Below are positions 57,594 through 64,000 of a stretch of DNA of 64,000 nucleotides, in pieces. The notes below the pieces were generated by a model, which saw only the letters and a program-made list of their open reading frames with translations, searched no databases and was not told the DNA's origin. The position numbers and the translations under genes are program-made. The stretch is from Casuarina equisetifolia (lineage: Eukaryota; Streptophyta; Magnoliopsida; Fagales; Casuarinaceae): the NCBI GenBank assembly GCA_028551475.1, contig CM052356.1, positions 25,323,884-25,387,883 on the forward strand, in the 5' to 3' direction. Position 1 is the first letter of the stretch; every line of letters starts with the position of its first letter.

Positions 57594-58140
57594 ATGGAGT
57601 ATGTCTGTATTGCTTTTGTACGTCTTTGAATTGTACAGCCTCGGGAGATTTCTGCCCAAGGAGAGATGAAAGCTTCTAGCTCAGAGCCGGGTCTTTCTCG
57701 TCTTCTTCCTCTTCTCTGTCACTTCGGCCATCTCTGCGGATGCACGCAACAGCCATAAGCCACCGTTCCGATAATTTTTTCCCAGAGAAGGAATTACCTT
57801 ACACTTGCCAACAGTGGCGTGACGGTGGATTGCTGCGGTTGCTGGGGAAGTCCCAGCGGACAAGCGCAAAAGTCTATATTGCTTTTGTACATCTTTGAAT
57901 TGAAAAGTCTCGGGATTAAAGCTTCTACCTCAGAGTCGGGTCTTTGTCGTCTTCTTCCTCTTCCCTGTCGTTCGGCGTAAGGTTTCAACTCCTTAGGTAT
58001 CTATTTCTTAAAAGTAGGCCAAACATACATGCGCATGCACGTAACAGCCATAAGCCACCGTTCCGATAACTTTTTCTCAGAGAAGGAATTACTCTACACT
58101 TACCAACAGTTGCATTGACAGTGGGTTGCTGTGGTTTGGA
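57594..58140. repeat. Local tandem duplication in PRISE upstream region
   Basis: About 57600-57855 and 57872-58135 are direct repeats: each has 'attgcttttgtac', 'tctttgaattg', a 'cgtcttcttcctctt' block, 'aacagccataagccaccgtt', and 'cagagaaggaatta'. The upstream flank of the deleted copy (34560-34860) has a single equivalent, so the duplication is specific to this gene copy. Confidence 0.75.
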
Positions 58141-58479
58141 GGTCTCTTTTTCAAGGCAACAGTTGAAGCTTTAGGCTTATAGCCTTCTGTAGATCTCCGT
58201 TTATCAGGCCCAAAGTTTCAATATGAAGTGATCAGAGCCCAAGTGAAGTGAAAGTGATTTGATTAAGATAGCCCAAATATTTTTCGGCTCTTGAGGCAAG
58301 GCTGGATATGATTAACGACCGAAAGATTGCTGCAGCGAAATAATACCTCCCACAAGTAAAATACAGGAAGAAGCGTTCGCATTTGCAGCGGCTGGAAGCA
58401 CGCCAGGAGCTGTGAATTTGGACAAATTCAAGCTCTATCCAGAAACTCAGTTGTTTCAATAAATGACTTGAATTTCAAT

Positions 58480-60740
58480 ATTATTAAGTGCAGGGTGAGA
58501 GACCCACATCAAAAAATAAGATCTTTAAAATAAAATTTAAATTAAAAAAAAAACTTCTAACCTTTTAATTAACTTTTGAATTAAATTTTTGAACATTTTA
58601 ATTAGGCATAGGAATTTAAGTTAAATTTATCTCACCTTCCGCAACCTTGATCCTATTGATGTTTGGTATGTAGGGGTGTATATGCAAGACAAGAGTTGGA
58701 TTTTAGGCTTTTTGACTATCACTTTTACTTGATGATTGAATGAGACAAATTCAAATAAGTTTTGCTAGACTTAGTGTAAAATTATTAGCAAATATTATAT
58801 AACCTTGACTTAACTTTCAAGTGCTCCTTTCTTGTAATAATTTGAGATAATGATATCATGTACTTAGATAATTTAAGATAACTTAACAAAAGTAATTACT
58901 TACACTAAAACATAAAACCGCCTATACAATATGTCAATATTTATATGAATATTTCAAATACTTTATTATTGATCATTCTATCTCTACAATATCTTAATTC
59001 TCCATTTATTTTGTCATGTTACTAAACTCTCAACAATATTTGTGCTATGGAAAAATATTGAGTTGCATATTCATTAAAGAAACACCATTAAGTATAGAAT
59101 AAATATAATGGATGTGCACAAGATATAACATTCATCATTGATATCAGCTATACTATTTAGAGTCATTTTTCCTATTACACAAAGATATAAAAATCTTGAT
59201 TGCTTTGATGGTTGAACATCCATTTTGGCTCGTATAGAAGGATTTTGCAGTAATATGAGATCTTGACGTATTTCATAATCACAAGAAAAGTCAAATTTTC
59301 TTTCATCATCACTCACGAATTGTTTAAAGCCTTAATGAAATACATAGTTATTAAAGATATGATTGAACATTTAAAACCTAACTTGATTTACCTAATTTTG
59401 CCTAGTTTATCCTCAACTCCTTGTTGTGCATATTTCAAAATTCTTAATGATTTTTAGCTTCTTAAAGTAATAGAACACATAGATCTTCTTATTAAAGTGG
59501 TTTCAACTAAACTTTCATGGACTTTTTTGTGATTACCACTTTAATTAATGATCGATCTAATGGATTTCTAGTAATTGAGTACCAATTTTGCACAATTACT
59601 ATGATTATCAACATGGTTTTTTTTATGATCTACATTAACTTTTAGTCTAATTTTGCAGCGAAAGATGGAAAAAATGATTTTGAGGCCTAGTGAGTCCTAA
59701 TGAGTTGATTCAAACTGATGAATTCATCGTTTATTGACATAATTATTTGCCTAGGCAAAAGCCTATTTTTAATTTTGTTGTCAAGGAACTTAAGACTTCC
59801 AAAGCATAGCAACAAACCATCTATGGTTCGCTCCCAGACCAGATCAAAAAAGGTCAAACAGAATTCATCTCTTCGGCTAAAGATCATCAAAATTGCATGC
59901 TCCAATCTGTGACTGGTCATTTGAACACTAAGTTGGTATGGGCCAAGTCATACCATGAAAGTTACGTTGTCCATGCCTACACTTAAAAATAAGGGTGAGG
60001 AAAACCTATTGTTTAGTCTTATGTAAATCTTTGAAACATATTTTAGGAACTTCACACACTTGGGGGAAATATCTTCAATTTTGAGTCTTAAGTCTATTAT
60101 GCTAGCTCCAAAACCATGACAAAATACGTCGTCTTATTCTAAGCAACCAACTAATACAAAGTCCTACGATCCGAATATGGAATCAGTCATCGAGGTACTG
60201 CCAAAACTAGTAGAAATCTTCAAGTGGTGCAAGTCTTCTTTTGTCACAAATTCCAAGTATCCGACAGAAAACCGTATGTGTAGAAGCCAAATAGGAGAGA
60301 AAACTAGCATGCTTGTTATCACAATGCCCGTGGCCTGGGCATCCCAACTCTTCATTTCATACATCCTCCCTGTAGCCTTCTTGTTCCTTTCCTATGGTGA
60401 CTGAGCGGGCAAGCCCCTATACTTAGCATACTCGAGCAAACTTAGTAGCACACTCTTCTACCATCATAGGTTCCCGAATTACATTTCAAAACCGGCCTCG
60501 AAGGATTTTGATGAAGAATGATAAGCGATGAAGCTGCTGCTGCTGTCTATCTTCTGTATACAAAACCTTCCCGCACGTTTATTTTAACCCACATCTACGT
60601 CCTACGCCCTCACAATCTGCCGACAATGCTGCTCTCGTCATGGAATTATTTACATTTTTTTTTGGGCTGTCGTAAATCTGAATCTGGTCAAAGTTTTCAC
60701 GAGTACCCCACACCCCCAACATGTCCCGTCAAATGAGTTG
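58480..60740. repeat. Unit-flanking module R, copy 5 (long form)
   Basis: It is colinear with 35238-37480. Matching blocks include 'aagtaattacttacactaaaacataaa' at 58888, 'gcatattcatta', 'catctatggttcgct', and the minus-strand frame at 60164-60364 ('MYEMKSWDAQATG', 'TKEDLHHLKI'). No gene was recognised. Confidence 0.65.
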
Positions 60741-60747
60741 TTTATAA

Positions 60748-60778
<31 letters not shown>
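60748..60778. repeat. (TTA)n microsatellite
   Basis: About nine TTA units in a row. Confidence 0.9.
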
Positions 60779-61328
60779 AACACACCAAATCACGCACACA
60801 AAGATCTCATAGGCGGATCTCCGCAAGCGCACCATTTGACCTAGCTGGCTGGCAACTGGTTGTTTATACTTGACAAACGAGATGGAGTACCCTCGTCCAG
60901 ACGAAATCTTGGTAACAGTCCACAACAATCAGTGCACTTGATAACTCAATAATTAACAGCTCAACATAAATTAGAAAACCAGATTCCAAAAACTGTGAGC
61001 CAAGCAAATCTCTGCAGATACTTCAAGGACAAATTTATGGAAGCCCAGATGATCGGCAATCATTTGAGGCGACAACGAACATTTCATTTTTCTTTTTTTA
61101 GGAAAATACATTTCGCACAACTCATACATCGTCTTTAGGAAAAGCCACAACATAGTAATGAAACTAAATTTGAACAACACAACAAGCCTGTTCCCTACGC
61201 GAACCCAACAAATCCAAACAAGAAGAGGAAACTCACCATACGTATGAAGGAATTCGTTCTTCATTCCCACATGACTATTATATAGACTAACGGTAAAACC
61301 ATTCCATCTGAGATTGATATCGATTGTT
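60779..61328. other. 3' flank of PRISE gene at 61329
   Basis: No coding similarity was seen. It should include the 3' UTR of the minus-strand gene. The open frame at 60971-61339 is not supported by homology. Confidence 0.4.
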
Positions 61329-62583
<1,255 letters not shown>

Positions 62584-62681
62584 TTCCCGAGATCGACGGA
62601 GTAAGGGAGGGGCTATCTGATGGAGAAATAACCCAATTTTGGAGGTTGTGAGTGCTCCTTTTCGATATAATGCTCATGTAA

Positions 62682-62688
62682 TTATATA
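62682..62688 (-). promoter_or_regulatory. Putative TATA box of PRISE gene
   Basis: TATATAA on the minus strand, about 100 bp upstream of the ATG at 62583. Confidence 0.45.
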
Positions 62689-62689
62689 T

Positions 62690-63770
62690 TGTTTCGGATT
62701 CTACCTCCCCTTTTCTTTTTCTTTGTTTTTTTTAGTGACAATGGGGGTCTTTGTCACCATGTGAAGCATGAGTTGTGATAGTGAAACTATAGTTTATTAT
62801 TGGCAAAACATCACAGGATTCGTGAGAGGTAGAAACTTTAATTTTCGAACAGATAAAACAAAATCCACCGCATTTTGGGTTCTTAACTCGAAAGATGTCT
62901 TCTTCTGTCGGCACTGGAATCTTATCACTGCATGTCCTGGGAGATCGTTTTTCTTTGGTTTATGCACACTTTAGTTTGTACTGATCACTGAAGGTCTTAC
63001 AACTTCACTTCTTACGAGGCCCTACTACATCTTTCTTCAAGCACATTTTCAAATTTTATCATATATCTAATAAAAAACAATAAAAATGCTTCAATCCTTT
63101 TCTTAAGTTTTTCTAGCTTAAATGGCAATTATAATATTATCCAAGTCAACACTATGTGAAGTTACATCCATCGATCGATTCAAGTGCATGATTGATTATT
63201 ATCAAGATAAGTTTTACACGATATTAGGATGTGATTTCATCACATCTGAGATACAATCTACTAAAAAATTAGAGTTAGAAATTTTCATAACTAGTGTGTT
63301 CCAAATCATTTTATTCTTCGATATTTAATAATACATTCCACTATTTGTTAAAAATCATATGTCCATCCTTTTTTGGAGCAGAGATAAGTTTTCTAAAGAC
63401 CTAATGATACCCGACTCAACCACCACTAAAAACAAAACATATTTTTATCCATTTGCTCAATCCCTTGTTTCACTAAAATCACACAGAAAGATACATAATT
63501 TGTGTGACTAATCTTGTTGGACCACATATTAATAATACAATATTTTAAGACCATTTAAAAATATATGTAGAACTTTTTTTTTTTTGGTTCATACAAATGA
63601 AATGGATTCCATTTAATATTTCTAGTATCCCTTACCTTACAAAGAAACCTTCATTTTATGATATACAAACGTGACCTTCAAGTGCGATTCCCTGAAAGAG
63701 AAGAAGCTTGAAAGCTTTCTTCAAGCAAAATCACATCTATTGTCTAATTTTATAGCCGTAGTTTCATAAT
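62690..63770. other. Intergenic, no feature seen
   Basis: AT-rich, with no recognisable domain or element ends. Short open frames such as 63122-63328 have no support. Confidence 0.4.
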
Positions 63771-63773
63771 ACT

Positions 63774-63972
63774 TCATTCAGCATCAAAATCCAACCGTTT
63801 TCCTCTTGAAGGTTCATCTTGACTATCTAGCATACTAAAAGATACATGTCGGTCCTGTTCGAGTTTACTGAACTGATAAAGATCAATGAAGCTACAACAT
63901 GTTCTTTCAAGCCATAAACAATGTTTAAGGTCTCGTGTTGCCCAACCAAGCACTGAAAGCAATTGTTTCCAA
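63774..63972 (-). CDS. Possible last exon of an unrecognised host gene (partial)
   Basis: The minus strand from about 63972 to the stop at 63774 is open and encodes a non-repetitive stretch with ordinary amino-acid composition: VLGWATRDLKHCLWLERTC, then LYQFSKLEQDRHVSFSMLD and a charged end (SRGKRLDFDAE). A TACTAAT branch-site-like string followed by an AG lies just upstream, at about 63971-63992, so this may be a terminal exon of a gene extending beyond the window. I do not recognise the family. Confidence 0.35.
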
Positions 63973-64000
63973 CCTCCAAGTCAGGTAATTAGTATATAGG

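Overview
The window is nuclear DNA of a flowering plant. The evidence is spliced genes with GT-AG introns, plant Copia and L1-type elements, solo LTRs and a piece of chloroplast rRNA operon embedded among them. The AT-rich, transposon-filled layout would suit a woody eudicot such as grapevine, but nothing here proves the species.

The main host content is a same-strand (minus) cluster of PRISE-family genes (progesterone 5-beta-reductase / iridoid-synthase-like, also called VEP1). Three copies look intact, each with a 39-nt first exon, one intron and a long second exon: 49951-51221, 55992-57255 and 61329-62583. Four are broken: a central fragment at 4372-4814, a decayed copy at 29452-29990, an internally deleted copy at 33675-34200, and a copy at 38587-46319 split by a Copia retrotransposon. 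The only other clear complete host gene is a seven-exon WAT1/EamA-type (MtN21-like) membrane transporter gene on the plus strand at 5745-7844. The last exon of an unrecognised gene probably lies at the right edge.

Region by region: 1-4350 is the 3' part of an old Copia element holding a solo LTR; 4372-10130 holds a PRISE fragment, the WAT1 gene and its 3' flank, which is duplicated at 52411-55080; 10155-12356 is a Copia scrap and an L1 tail; 14054-15305 is a solo LTR, followed directly by plastid 16S-23S DNA; 16840-28143 is an L1 element split by a 6.6-kb Copia element; 29452-47635 holds three broken PRISE copies in repeated units, with a 6.45-kb Copia element that itself carries a solo LTR; 47636-48620 is another L1 tail; 49951-62583 holds the three intact PRISE genes and a duplicated block with two more solo LTRs.

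The cluster grew by tandem and block duplication. Flanking modules recur around the units, including a small unidentified open frame (ORF-X) just downstream of three PRISE copies. The copy at 49951-51221 keeps a full frame but has altered active-site motifs and a GC donor splice site, and is the most interesting host gene here.
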